NCBI GenBank assembly: GCA_005789645.1
Contig: SXXH01000295.1
Coordinates: 1-32,680, forward strand
Source of the DNA: Planctomycetia bacterium
GTDB taxonomy: Bacteria; Planctomycetota; UBA1135; GCA-002686595
Reading direction: 5' to 3'
Length of the DNA stretch: 32,680 nt
Numbering within the stretch: position 1 is the stretch's first letter; every line of letters starts with the position of its first letter. This document shows positions 11,274-19,041 of this stretch, in pieces. The notes below the pieces were generated by a model, which saw only the letters and a list, made by a program, of their open reading frames with translations, had not been told where the DNA came from and searched no databases. The translations under genes were made by a program, and so were the position numbers.

Positions 11274-12215
11274 TCACGGCCAGCGTGGGCCGTCGATGGG
11301 CGCGTCGTGGGGGCGTGCGGGTTCCAGGTGTCGCCAGGCGATGGCGCTGGCTTGGCGCAGCAGGCGGAAGCCGGCATTGCCGTCCTCCCACGATTGGTCC
11401 GCTTGGTTCTTCGTGATGACGCACAAGGCGTAGGCGCCCGAGGGGGCCGACACGAGCAGCACTTCCGAGCGCGAAGCGTTCACCGCGCCTTGCTTGCTGA
11501 TCGCGTGGATGTCGCTCGGGATGGCGCACAGGGCTTCGCCGTCCCAGTATGCGCGGCCCAGCATGCGGTCGAGCACTTCGTCGGCCGCGGGCGACACGGC
11601 GCGTCGCTCGCGGATCGCCACCAGCATCTCGGCCATCTCGCGCGGCGTGGTCTGGCCCCACCCGTGCAGCTTGTAGTCGGCCTCGCGGCCCGCGACGCGC
11701 GAGTTGACGCGCGTCTCCTTCCATCCGCGCGCATCGAGCCACGCGTTGATGGCGGCGCCACCACCTGCGAGCTCCTGGCACATGACGCTGGCGGTGTTGT
11801 CGGAGACCGACTCCATCAGGAACAGCAGCTTCGCCGGTTCGAGCTTGGAGCCATCCACGAGCTTGGCGACGAGGTCGTCGCCGCCGCGCGAGTGGCGTTC
11901 CTTCGAGTACGCGACCGGCGATTTCCAATCGAGCTCGCCCGCCTCGACCCTGCCGAGCAGCGCCAAGGCGATGGGCACCTTCACCAAGGACGCGGTAGGG
12001 AAGGCCTCGTCGGCGCGGATCGCCACCTCGCAAGCGCCATCGAGTCGTCGCAGGTACAAGCCCACGTCGCCTGCGAAGTTCGACGCGAGCGCCTCGAGTT
12101 CGGCGCGCAACGCGGCTTCGTCCACCGATCGGCGCTCGGCGGCGAGGTTGGCGCAACCGGCAGGCAACCAGGCGAGGACGCACGCCAAGAGCAAGCACGC
12201 CGCGCGCGAAGTCAT
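11274..12215 (-). CDS. Class A beta-lactamase-like serine hydrolase, putative lipoprotein
   Basis: The protein has 313 residues from the ATG at 12215, with GAGG 9 nt upstream; the longer ORF-track version runs into dapA and pdxJ. The N-terminus is a signal peptide ending in LPAGC, a slightly atypical lipobox. Class A-type motifs are in order: SLVK (S76-K79, the SxxK nucleophile), SDN (138-140) and KQG (241-243) in place of KTG, plus TTPREMAEML as in class A enzymes. I find no ExxLN omega-loop equivalent of Glu166, the residue that deacylates penicilloyl-enzyme, so real beta-lactamase activity is doubtful. A peptidoglycan carboxypeptidase/transpeptidase-like or other serine hydrolase role is equally possible. 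It starts 11 bp after the dapA stop and is probably co-transcribed with it. Confidence 0.82.
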   Translation of the reverse strand: MTSRAACLLLACVLAWLPAGCANLAAERRSVDEAALRAELEALASNFAGDVGLYLRRLDGACEVAIRADEAFPTASLVKVPIALALLGRVEAGELDWKSPVAYSKERHSRGGDDLVAKLVDGSKLEPAKLLFLMESVSDNTASVMCQELAGGGAAINAWLDARGWKETRVNSRVAGREADYKLHGWGQTTPREMAEMLVAIRERRAVSPAADEVLDRMLGRAYWDGEALCAIPSDIHAISKQGAVNASRSEVLLVSAPSGAYALCVITKNQADQSWEDGNAGFRLLRQASAIAWRHLEPARPHDAPIDGPRWP

Positions 12216-12226
12216 CGACGAATTCC

Positions 12227-13123
12227 TCAAGGCGAAAGCACGCCGGTAGCGCGCAGCGTCGCCGCCAACTTCGCGCGTGAAGCCGGCTCCAGGGGAGCCA
12301 AGGGCAAGCGCACCTCGGACGGCATCCAAGGGAACTTCTCCGCCAACGCCCACTTCACCGGCACCGGGTTGGGTTCGAGGAACAAGTCGCGCGCCAGCGG
12401 GGCGAAGCGCTCGATGATGCCGGCGGCCCGCACCGTGTCGCGCGCTTCCACCGTGCGCACCAACGCGGCGCATTCGGCCGGCAAGAGGTTGTTCACCACG
12501 CCGATGACGCCCACGGCGCCGAGCTCGAGGAAGTCGGGCAGCGACGCGTCGTCGCCGCACAAGACGGCGCACGGCGTCTCGGCAACCAGACGTCGCACGC
12601 GCTCGAGGTCCGGCTTGGCCTCCTTGACGGCGACGATGTGCGCATGGCGCTCGCCGAGCTCCTTGACGACTTCGACCGGCATGTCGACGCCGGTGCGCGA
12701 CGGCACGTTGTAGAGCACGATCGGCGTGCGCGCAGCCTCGGCGAGGGCCGAGTAGTGCAGCACCAGGCCGCGCGGCGAAGGCTTGTTGTAGTACGGCGTC
12801 ACCGCCAAGAGCGCGTCCGCGCCCAGCAATTCGGCCTCGCGCGCGTGTTCGAGGGTCGTGCGCGTGTCGTTGGTGCCCACGCCCACGACCAGCGGGATGC
12901 GGCCCAGCAGCTTGAGTCGCGCCTTGGTGACGAGCTTGCGGCGCTCCTCGGCGGTCAGCGTGGCGGACTCGCCCGTGGTGCCGCACACGACGACGCCGTC
13001 GGTGCCCTGCTCCAAGTGCCACTCGAGGAGGCGCTCGAAGGCGATCCAATCGACCTTTCCGCCGCGCATGGGCGTGACGAGGGCGACGAGGCTTCCGTGG
13101 AGCTGGCAGCGCGGGTGCGTCAT
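12227..13123 (-). CDS. dapA: 4-hydroxy-tetrahydrodipicolinate synthase
   Basis: The protein is 298 residues from the ATG at 13123, which gives the usual family length; the ORF-track start at 13153 would overlap pdxJ. The enzyme condenses pyruvate with aspartate semialdehyde on the way to diaminopimelate and lysine. Visible motifs are GTTGES (48-53, pyruvate carboxylate binding), YYNKP, YNVPSRTG (Tyr138 of the proton relay) and VAVKEAK with the Schiff-base lysine at K167. All catalytic positions are intact. It lies 5 bp after the pdxJ stop and just before the beta-lactamase-like gene, forming a three-gene minus-strand cluster. Related pyruvate aldolases are possible, but the motif set and length fit DapA best. 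Confidence 0.92.
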   Translation of the reverse strand: MTHPRCQLHGSLVALVTPMRGGKVDWIAFERLLEWHLEQGTDGVVVCGTTGESATLTAEERRKLVTKARLKLLGRIPLVVGVGTNDTRTTLEHAREAELLGADALLAVTPYYNKPSPRGLVLHYSALAEAARTPIVLYNVPSRTGVDMPVEVVKELGERHAHIVAVKEAKPDLERVRRLVAETPCAVLCGDDASLPDFLELGAVGVIGVVNNLLPAECAALVRTVEARDTVRAAGIIERFAPLARDLFLEPNPVPVKWALAEKFPWMPSEVRLPLAPLEPASRAKLAATLRATGVLSP

Positions 13124-13128
13124 GGTGG

Positions 13129-13854
13129 TCAGCGAGCCTTCCCGCCGCGGCACAGGCGTGCCATCGTGCCGACGGCTTCGTGCACGCCAGTGAACACGCT
13201 GCGCGCGACGATGGCAAAGCCGATGTTGAGTTCCTCCACATGCGGCAGTCGCGCCACCGGCGCCACGTTCTCGTAGTCGAGTCCGTGCCCCATGTTGACG
13301 CGCAGGCCGCCCTCGTGCGCCGCGATCGACGCCTGTTCCAGCCGCGCCAGTTCGCGTACCTTCGCCCGGCCCTTGGCGCGCGCGTAGCGTCCGGTGTGCA
13401 ACTCGACGAACTCGGCGCCGGTGTCGACTGCCGCCGCGAGCTGTTCCAGATCCGGATCGACGAACAAGGACACTTCGCCGCCGCCCCGCGCGAGGCGCGC
13501 CACCACCGGCGACAAACGCCTGGACTCGCGACGCACATCCAAGCCGCCCTCGGTCGTCACCTCGGCGCGGTTCTCGGGCACGATGCAGTACGCCTCGGCC
13601 CGCGCTCGCGCCGCGATCGCGACGATCTCGGGATCGAGCGACATCTCGAAGTTGAGCTTGGTCGCCACGGCCTGCTTGAGCGCCTTGACGTCGGCGTCCT
13701 GGATGTGGCGCCGGTCCTTGCGCAGGTGGAAGGTGATGCCGACGGCGCCGGCCTTCTCGGCGGCGAGCGCCCAGGCGACCGGGTCAGGGAAGGCTTCCTT
13801 GCGCGCCTGCCGCAGCGTGGCGACATGGTCGATGTTGACGTGGAGGCGGGGCAT
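13129..13854 (-). CDS. pdxJ: Pyridoxine 5'-phosphate synthase
   Basis: The protein is 241 residues from the ATG at 13854, the normal PdxJ length; the track ORF extends upstream without support. The enzyme joins 1-deoxy-D-xylulose 5-phosphate and 3-amino-1-hydroxyacetone phosphate to make pyridoxine 5'-phosphate in the DXP-dependent vitamin B6 pathway. The N-terminus (LHVNIDHVATLRQAR) is the family signature. HLRKDRRHI, a central FEMSLDPEIV, a VELHTGRYA stretch and the C-terminal NMGHGLDYENV and ELNIGFAIVARSVF phosphate-binding segments are present. It is first in the pdxJ-dapA-serine hydrolase cluster. Only a weak GGCGGA ribosome-binding site is visible upstream. Confidence 0.95.
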   Translation of the reverse strand: MPRLHVNIDHVATLRQARKEAFPDPVAWALAAEKAGAVGITFHLRKDRRHIQDADVKALKQAVATKLNFEMSLDPEIVAIAARARAEAYCIVPENRAEVTTEGGLDVRRESRRLSPVVARLARGGGEVSLFVDPDLEQLAAAVDTGAEFVELHTGRYARAKGRAKVRELARLEQASIAAHEGGLRVNMGHGLDYENVAPVARLPHVEELNIGFAIVARSVFTGVHEAVGTMARLCRGGKAR

Positions 13855-14573
13855 GATGCATCCGCCAACATAGCGAATGCCACGCCTTGGTCCGAGGGCG
13901 CGAGCACGGCGCCGGGAAGGTCGGCAGGGGTCGTGGAGGTCGCATGCCAGCCACTTGCGGTGCTCGCTCTTGCAGCGCCCTTCGCCTAGTTTGAGGCGTC
14001 GGCGGGGAGACTTGGTGGCCGGCCTTGTTCGGGCCGCGCCCATCCAGCCCGAACTTTCGACTGCCGATGCCCTTGGCCGTCCAAGCAGTTCATGCAGCAG
14101 TTCGACCTCGCTCTGGACCTCGTGTTCCCAGGGGGTTGCGTTCAATCCGCAACAGCCTGATGAAGATCGCTGCATCAGGACTTGTGCCCCCAGCACCCAG
14201 GTCGTTGCTGCGCAAGGCCAGTGGCTGCACCACGAGCCCTGCAGGTTCGAGGACGACGCCGGCGTCCGTTTGGCCTCGGGCGAGTACTTCGACACGTTCG
14301 GCAAGCGCGTGCGCACGCTCCGCAGCCCCGGCTACCTCGCCACGCACGGCGAAGGACGACAGTGCCAATGGTCGCGAGACGAACATCCGTCCTTGGCGAA
14401 GATGCTCGACGCTGATGGGACGGACGGACTGGAAACGCGCGGCGAAGACATCGGTCCCGAGGAACGCCAAGGGGCGCAGGCTGCCTGCGACGCGGCCCTG
14501 AACATGATCGCGGCGGGCCAGACGTCGCTTGGCCCGGACAGTGGCGCTTCGAATCGCTAGCCTGTCTGGAGCG
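13855..14573. other. Gene-poor stretch with coding-like remnants, possible decayed gene
   Basis: About 720 bp separate the divergent pdxJ and rsmD genes. The ORF track offers 13877-14560 (+, 227 aa), whose first half looks like low-complexity shadow. Its last ~115 codons have high GC at third positions and protein-like composition (e.g. EYFDTFGKRVRTLRSPGYLA). Another plus frame has a short protein-like run (MQQFDLALDLVF) ended by a stop near 14159. The change of frame suggests a frameshifted remnant or a misassembled small gene. No start with a ribosome-binding site precedes the coding-like part, and I do not recognise the family. The short inverted repeat CTGATG...CATCAG lies near 14157-14178. 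Confidence 0.3.
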
Positions 14574-15176
14574 ATGCGCATCATCTCCGGCGAACTCGGT
14601 GGACGGCAGTTCGAGGCCCCGCCCGGCGAGGGCACGCGACCGCTGCTCGATCGAGTGCGCACCGCCCTGTTCGATTGGCTCGGCGCCAAGGTCGACGACG
14701 CGCGCGTGCTCGACTTGTACGCGGGCTCGGGTTCGCAAGGCCTCGAGGCGTTGTCGCGTGGAGCGAGTCGCGCCTTGTTCGTCGAGCGCGGCGCTCCGGC
14801 GCTCGCGACCTTGAAGCGCAATGTCGTCGGACTCGGGCTCGAGGAGCGCGCGCGCATCGTGCGCGGCGACGCGCTGGCCGAGCGCAACTGGTCGGAGCCA
14901 GGCGCCGTCGCCGCCCCATGGACGATCGCCTTCTGCGACCCGCCCTTCGTGGTGTACGAAGATCCGGCGGAGCGCAAGAAGCTCCTCGCCGCGCTCGAGG
15001 TCTTGTTGGAGCGTCACATGGAGCCTGGCGGCATCGTCGCCTTGCACGCGCCCGACCGCGCCGGCGAGATGTTGCGTCTGCGCGCGGCCCGCAGCAGCGA
15101 ACTGCGCGCCTACGGATCTTCCTGCCTCGTCTACCTCGAGGCGGGCGCTACCATCGGGGACGGATCGCATGGTTGA
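14574..15176 (+). CDS. rsmD: 16S rRNA (guanine966-N2)-methyltransferase
   Basis: The protein is 200 residues from the ATG at 14574, chosen because MRIISGELGGRQ is the standard RsmD N-terminus. The enzyme is an SAM-dependent Rossmann methyltransferase that modifies G966 of 16S rRNA. The SAM-binding motif is VLDLYAGSGSQGLEAL (~45-60), and the catalytic DPPF tetrad is at 122-125. Length is usual for the family. It overlaps nagA by 8 bp, and a GGAG sits very close to the start codon. It is confidently an rRNA-type N2-guanine methyltransferase; the exact target is inferred from family. Confidence 0.92.
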   Translation: MRIISGELGGRQFEAPPGEGTRPLLDRVRTALFDWLGAKVDDARVLDLYAGSGSQGLEALSRGASRALFVERGAPALATLKRNVVGLGLEERARIVRGDALAERNWSEPGAVAAPWTIAFCDPPFVVYEDPAERKKLLAALEVLLERHMEPGGIVALHAPDRAGEMLRLRAARSSELRAYGSSCLVYLEAGATIGDGSHG

Positions 15177-16338
15177 AGGCCGCGAAGTCGAAGGCCGCCT
15201 GGCGGAAGGTCCAGTGCGACTGCAAGGCCGGCTGCTCGTCGAGGGCGAGCTTCGGGGCGGCGCCTTGACCATCGAAGGGACGCGCATCGCGCGCGTCGAA
15301 CTCGACGAGCGCCTCGATGGGCCTGTCATCGCGCCGGGCTTCGTGGACTTGCACCTGCACGGCTTTGGCGGCTGCAATCCACTCGTCGACCTCGCCGGCA
15401 TGGCGCGCGCCTTGGCGCGCTTCGGCACCACGAGCTTCCAGCCCACGCTGTTTCCGGCCGAACCGACTGCGCTGGGCGAATGCTGCGCCGCGCTCGAGCT
15501 CGCCGCGTCGAAGCTGCCGCGCGGTCTCGCGCGCGTCGTGGGCATCCATCTCGAAGGGCCGTTCGTCAACCCCGAGATGGCGGGCGCCTTGCCCAAGCGC
15601 GACTTGCACGCACCCTCGGTCGAGGGCTTGCGCGCCATCCTCGGACCCGCGACCGGTTCCGGTCGGATGGTGCGCACGCTCACGGTCGCGCCGGAACTGG
15701 CTGGCGCCTTCGACTTGATCGCGGAATGCACGAAGAGCGGCGTGCGCGTTTCGCTCGGCCATTCGAAGAGCGATGCGGCGACCGCTCGCAAGGCCGCCAA
15801 GCACGGCGCCACCGGCGCCACGCACCTCTTCAACGCCATGGGCCCGATCCATCATCGCGAGATCGGCCTCGCCGGCATGGCCTTGACCGATGCCGCCTTG
15901 CATGCCGAGATCATCGGCGACCTGATGCATGTAGGAGGCGACGCGATCGACTTGGCGCTCAAGGCTCGCACTCCGCGCGGCCTGTGCCTCGTCAGCGACG
16001 CGCTGCAAGGCGCTGGCACGGGTTGCGACCACTTCCACGCCAACGGCCGCGATCACGTCATTCGCGACGGCGCCGCGTACTACCCGTCCGCGGTCGCTGG
16101 CGACCCGCCCAAGCTCGCGGGATCCGCCTTGTCGCAGTTGGAGATGGTGCGTCGTCTCGTATCGCGCGGCTTCGTCTCGCTCGCCGACGCGCTGACGATG
16201 GCTTCGACGACTCCAGCCGACGCCTTGGGCCTCGCTTGTGGTCGCATCGCCGTCGGCGCCCCGGCCGATTTGGTCGTGCTCTCCGCCCAAGATCTAGCTC
16301 TCGAAGCCGTGTACGTGGGCGGCGTGCGAGGCGCTTGA
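15169..16338 (+). CDS. nagA: N-acetylglucosamine-6-phosphate deacetylase
   Basis: The protein is 389 residues from the ATG at 15169, which overlaps the rsmD stop by 8 bp and has GGGGACGG a few nt upstream. It belongs to the amidohydrolase superfamily and removes acetate from GlcNAc-6-P during amino-sugar or cell-wall recycling. Visible motifs are DLHLHGFGG (H62, H64), HLEGPF (metal ligand E129), SLGHS (H198), THLFNAM (H219), IHHRE and the catalytic aspartate in LVSDALQGAG (D277). The C-terminal TTPADALGL.CGRIAVGAPADLVVL return to the small beta domain is typical. No nagB or transporter is adjacent, so a recycling role rather than a dedicated uptake operon is inferred. Confidence 0.93.
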   Translation: MVEGREVEGRLAEGPVRLQGRLLVEGELRGGALTIEGTRIARVELDERLDGPVIAPGFVDLHLHGFGGCNPLVDLAGMARALARFGTTSFQPTLFPAEPTALGECCAALELAASKLPRGLARVVGIHLEGPFVNPEMAGALPKRDLHAPSVEGLRAILGPATGSGRMVRTLTVAPELAGAFDLIAECTKSGVRVSLGHSKSDAATARKAAKHGATGATHLFNAMGPIHHREIGLAGMALTDAALHAEIIGDLMHVGGDAIDLALKARTPRGLCLVSDALQGAGTGCDHFHANGRDHVIRDGAAYYPSAVAGDPPKLAGSALSQLEMVRRLVSRGFVSLADALTMASTTPADALGLACGRIAVGAPADLVVLSAQDLALEAVYVGGVRGA

Positions 16339-16422
16339 CGACCACGCACAGGTGGATCGCGCTCAAGCGACTTTCCTGTCCAGCGCCGATGCTTGAGCGC
16401 GCTTCTCCACATGGAGGCCTTG

Positions 16423-18192
16423 ATGCAAGCAAGTCGAGTGGCTGGTTCGTCGGATCCGAGCGTGTGCGGCATGCTCACCGTTCCCATGCGCGCCGCTTGG
16501 TGTTGCCTCTTGGCGTTCGTGGCCGCGCCCAACGCAGTGCCCAACGCATTGCCGCAGCGGCCCGCAGCAGTGCGTTGCGAGGGCATTCCGGTCCTCAACC
16601 TGCGCGTGGGCGTCGAGCTGTCGTGGGATTACCTGCAGACCTATTGCGCGGGCGACGTGGACAAGGGGCGCGCCCATGTGGTCGAGCTGATCCAGCAGTT
16701 CAATCAATGGACCGTGCCCGAGTTGCAGCTGCATCTCGACCTGCGGGAGTCGGTCCTGCCGCGCTCGGCCGACGAGGATCCCACGCTCGCTTCCAGCGAC
16801 AAGCAACTCGTCATGGATGCCATTGCCAAGCGATTCAGGACCTCCGACCATCCCAACGAGGATCTCCATCAGCGCCTCGACTTGGGCATCAAGCTGTGTC
16901 CGCCAGCGCGCATCGGCGGCGGATTGGCCTACTGTCCGCCTGGTTCGGGCAACTTCGCCTACTTGGTGGCAGGCTTCGGCGGGCAGGATGGATGGGGTGT
17001 GCTGCTTCATGAGTTCGCGCACACGCTGGACCAATGGCACGAGTACGGTTTTCCCTACGAAAATGGCGTCATGGGAGGTCGTGGAGTGGCGACCAATCCG
17101 TTCGCCGCGGCACCGGCAACCGCGAGCCACTACTCGCGGCGAGAGACGGAGGGCATGACGCGCTGCGCCAAGGAAGTGCGTCTGCTGCGCGGAGTGGACA
17201 AGTCCAGTGGTCTGGTCGACGCCAAGGGCCTCTGGAAGGCGGCTGTCGCGCCCAAGGCCTTGCTGGATCATGCGCGCGTCAAGCGCGGCAAGGATGGCCG
17301 CTTCGAGCCGCTGTTGGTCGACGTCTTGAAGAACGACCGGTCGGTCAATTCAGGTTCGCTCTTCGCCCAGCCCGTCGCTGGCGGCCGTTCCTTGCGCGGA
17401 GGCACCGTGGAGCCTGCGGCAGGCAAGGGCGGCAAGGGGCAGCTGCTCTACACGCCGCCATCAGGCGTGGCGCCCGATGGATCGACCTGGGACCACTTCC
17501 ACTACAAGCTCGTGCATTCGAACGGCTTGGAGGACACGGGCGAAGTCGTCGTGTTCTACGATCTCGATGACGACATGGTGGTTGACGGCGGGTTCGAGTC
17601 GATCACCGAGGCGGATGTCGCGCGCGGCAGGATCGACGCAGAAGGCAAGCTGTCCGGCAAGGGCTCGAAATGGCGCTTTTTTTCGTCCAAACCGCAGCTG
17701 CGTGCCTCTCGTCCGTATCTCAGGCCCTGGCGCGGCTGGTACCGCACTGACTTGGCCGACCTGCTCGAGCAAGAGGACGATCGTCGTTGGCTGCGTGTTG
17801 CACCGATGCCTGGATCGCAAGCGGGTAGGAGCGTGATCGCTCGGCAAGAACTTGACGATCCGAAACGGATGCTCAAGCCCGGGCGGGACTACCGCGTCAC
17901 GTGGGAGTGCCTCGAAGGACGTCCGCCGGAGATGCATGCGGCGCTCGTCTGGCCTAATGGAGAGCGCAGCGACTTTCGGTTGGCGCGCATCGAACTCGGC
18001 GACCAAGGGCCCTCGACCATCCATCACGGCACGTGCACGGTGCCGAATCCGGCACCATCGGGTGCGCCTGAGTTGGAGATCGCAGCGACGATCGGCCCTG
18101 CTACGGCGCCCTTTCACCTCGACAACGCCACGTTGCACTTGGAGGCCGTCTGGCCCGTCTCCGATCAAGGGGAAGTCTCCAACGGTCGATAG
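16423..18192 (+). CDS. Secreted metzincin-like zinc metalloprotease with C-terminal Ig-like and CBM-like regions
   Basis: The protein has 589 residues from the ATG at 16423, chosen because GGAGG lies 5 nt upstream. The N-terminal signal sequence (MRAAWCCLLAFVAAPNAVPNA) follows a 22-residue leader; ATG 16486 is an alternative start. The catalytic motif is HEFAHTLDQWH (H196, E197, H200, H206). This matches HExxHxxGxxH of metzincins except that Asp replaces the Gly, and a Met (M217, NGVMGG) is placed as a possible Met-turn. Downstream, LLYTPPSG...FHYKLVHSNGLEDTGEVVVFYD resembles a bacterial Ig/cadherin-like domain, and a final ~200 residues from VVDGGFES look like a carbohydrate-binding jelly roll. 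It probably acts outside the cell on protein or glycoprotein. I do not recognise a specific peptidase family. Confidence 0.72.
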   Translation: MQASRVAGSSDPSVCGMLTVPMRAAWCCLLAFVAAPNAVPNALPQRPAAVRCEGIPVLNLRVGVELSWDYLQTYCAGDVDKGRAHVVELIQQFNQWTVPELQLHLDLRESVLPRSADEDPTLASSDKQLVMDAIAKRFRTSDHPNEDLHQRLDLGIKLCPPARIGGGLAYCPPGSGNFAYLVAGFGGQDGWGVLLHEFAHTLDQWHEYGFPYENGVMGGRGVATNPFAAAPATASHYSRRETEGMTRCAKEVRLLRGVDKSSGLVDAKGLWKAAVAPKALLDHARVKRGKDGRFEPLLVDVLKNDRSVNSGSLFAQPVAGGRSLRGGTVEPAAGKGGKGQLLYTPPSGVAPDGSTWDHFHYKLVHSNGLEDTGEVVVFYDLDDDMVVDGGFESITEADVARGRIDAEGKLSGKGSKWRFFSSKPQLRASRPYLRPWRGWYRTDLADLLEQEDDRRWLRVAPMPGSQAGRSVIARQELDDPKRMLKPGRDYRVTWECLEGRPPEMHAALVWPNGERSDFRLARIELGDQGPSTIHHGTCTVPNPAPSGAPELEIAATIGPATAPFHLDNATLHLEAVWPVSDQGEVSNGR

Positions 18193-18200
18193 ATCGGGGG

Positions 18201-18848
18201 ATGTCCTCGCACGCACCACGCTTCCTCGGGCTGAGCTTCGGCTTGGCGCTCGCGGCTTGGCTGGTAGTCGCGCCCGCGCCAGCTGTGCAGTCGCGTCCGC
18301 AGGAGCTCGGTGTCGCGAGCCTGTCGTGGGAGGAGCTCGTCGCCGATCCTTCGGCGCATCTCGGGCGCAGCGTGCGCGTGGTGGTCCTGGTCGCCGGCGA
18401 GGTCGAGCAGTGGAGCGCCTATGTCACGCGTTTTGGACAAGCGCGCTGGCGGGCGTGGGACGCATGGAGCGACCTGCAGGAGCCGTGGCGACCCGACACC
18501 CATCGCTCGCCGACGGCGCGCGCGTGGGCGCGGCGCGATGGCGGAGCCGCGTGGGCCTTGGGGCGCGCGCGGCCCGGGACGCGCGTCGAGCTGCGGCTGC
18601 GGGTGCACGAGGTCTTCCTGGGCGCACCATGGTGCGAGGTCGAGGCCGTCGTGCCTTGCACCGAGGAAGTGGGCGAAGGCACCTTGATCCACGCCGCGCG
18701 CGGCTTCGAAGAGCAGCAAGCGGGCCGCCACGAGCTCGCGACGTTGGCCTTCGAGGAGGCCTTGAAGGCGCCTTTGCCGGCCCACGCTCGGGCCGCGCTG
18801 GAGGACTTGCGGAACCAGTCCGCGCGGCTGGCTCCTGCTCGGCGCTGA
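18201..18848 (+). CDS. Exported hypothetical protein
   Basis: This 215-residue protein starts 8 bp after the metzincin-like gene, with GGGGG directly before the ATG. The N-terminus is a probable signal peptide or anchor (FLGLSFGLALAAWLVVAPAPA). The central part (LSWEELVADPSAHLGRSVRVVVLVAGEVEQW) resembles small OB-fold-like 'cost of binding' domains that open with 'DPxxYxGxxVxVxG', but this is only a pattern impression. The C-terminal third (EEQQAGRHELATLAFEEALKAPLPAHARAALEDL) looks like one TPR-like helical hairpin. I do not recognise the family. The tight spacing suggests co-transcription with the upstream secreted protease. Confidence 0.7.
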   Translation: MSSHAPRFLGLSFGLALAAWLVVAPAPAVQSRPQELGVASLSWEELVADPSAHLGRSVRVVVLVAGEVEQWSAYVTRFGQARWRAWDAWSDLQEPWRPDTHRSPTARAWARRDGGAAWALGRARPGTRVELRLRVHEVFLGAPWCEVEAVVPCTEEVGEGTLIHAARGFEEQQAGRHELATLAFEEALKAPLPAHARAALEDLRNQSARLAPARR

Positions 18849-19041
18849 GCCGCGCCCGGAGGGAAGGCCGGGCGAGGCGCTACGCCGGTCGCCGTGGGGA
18901 GCCATCGGACCGGTCGCGTCCGCAGGGGCGCAGGATCCCCAATCCCCACTGGCGTCGGAGCTTGCGGCTCCCGTGGCGCCTCGCGGTGGACTGCGACGGC
19001 GTGCGACTGCCATGCTCGCCGTGGAGGCGAGGACTAGGGCG

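Noticed and set aside
15166-15180. Possible sequencing frameshift at the rsmD/nagA overlap
   Set aside because: Both proteins have complete family ends and starts; an 8-bp overlap is normal coupling.
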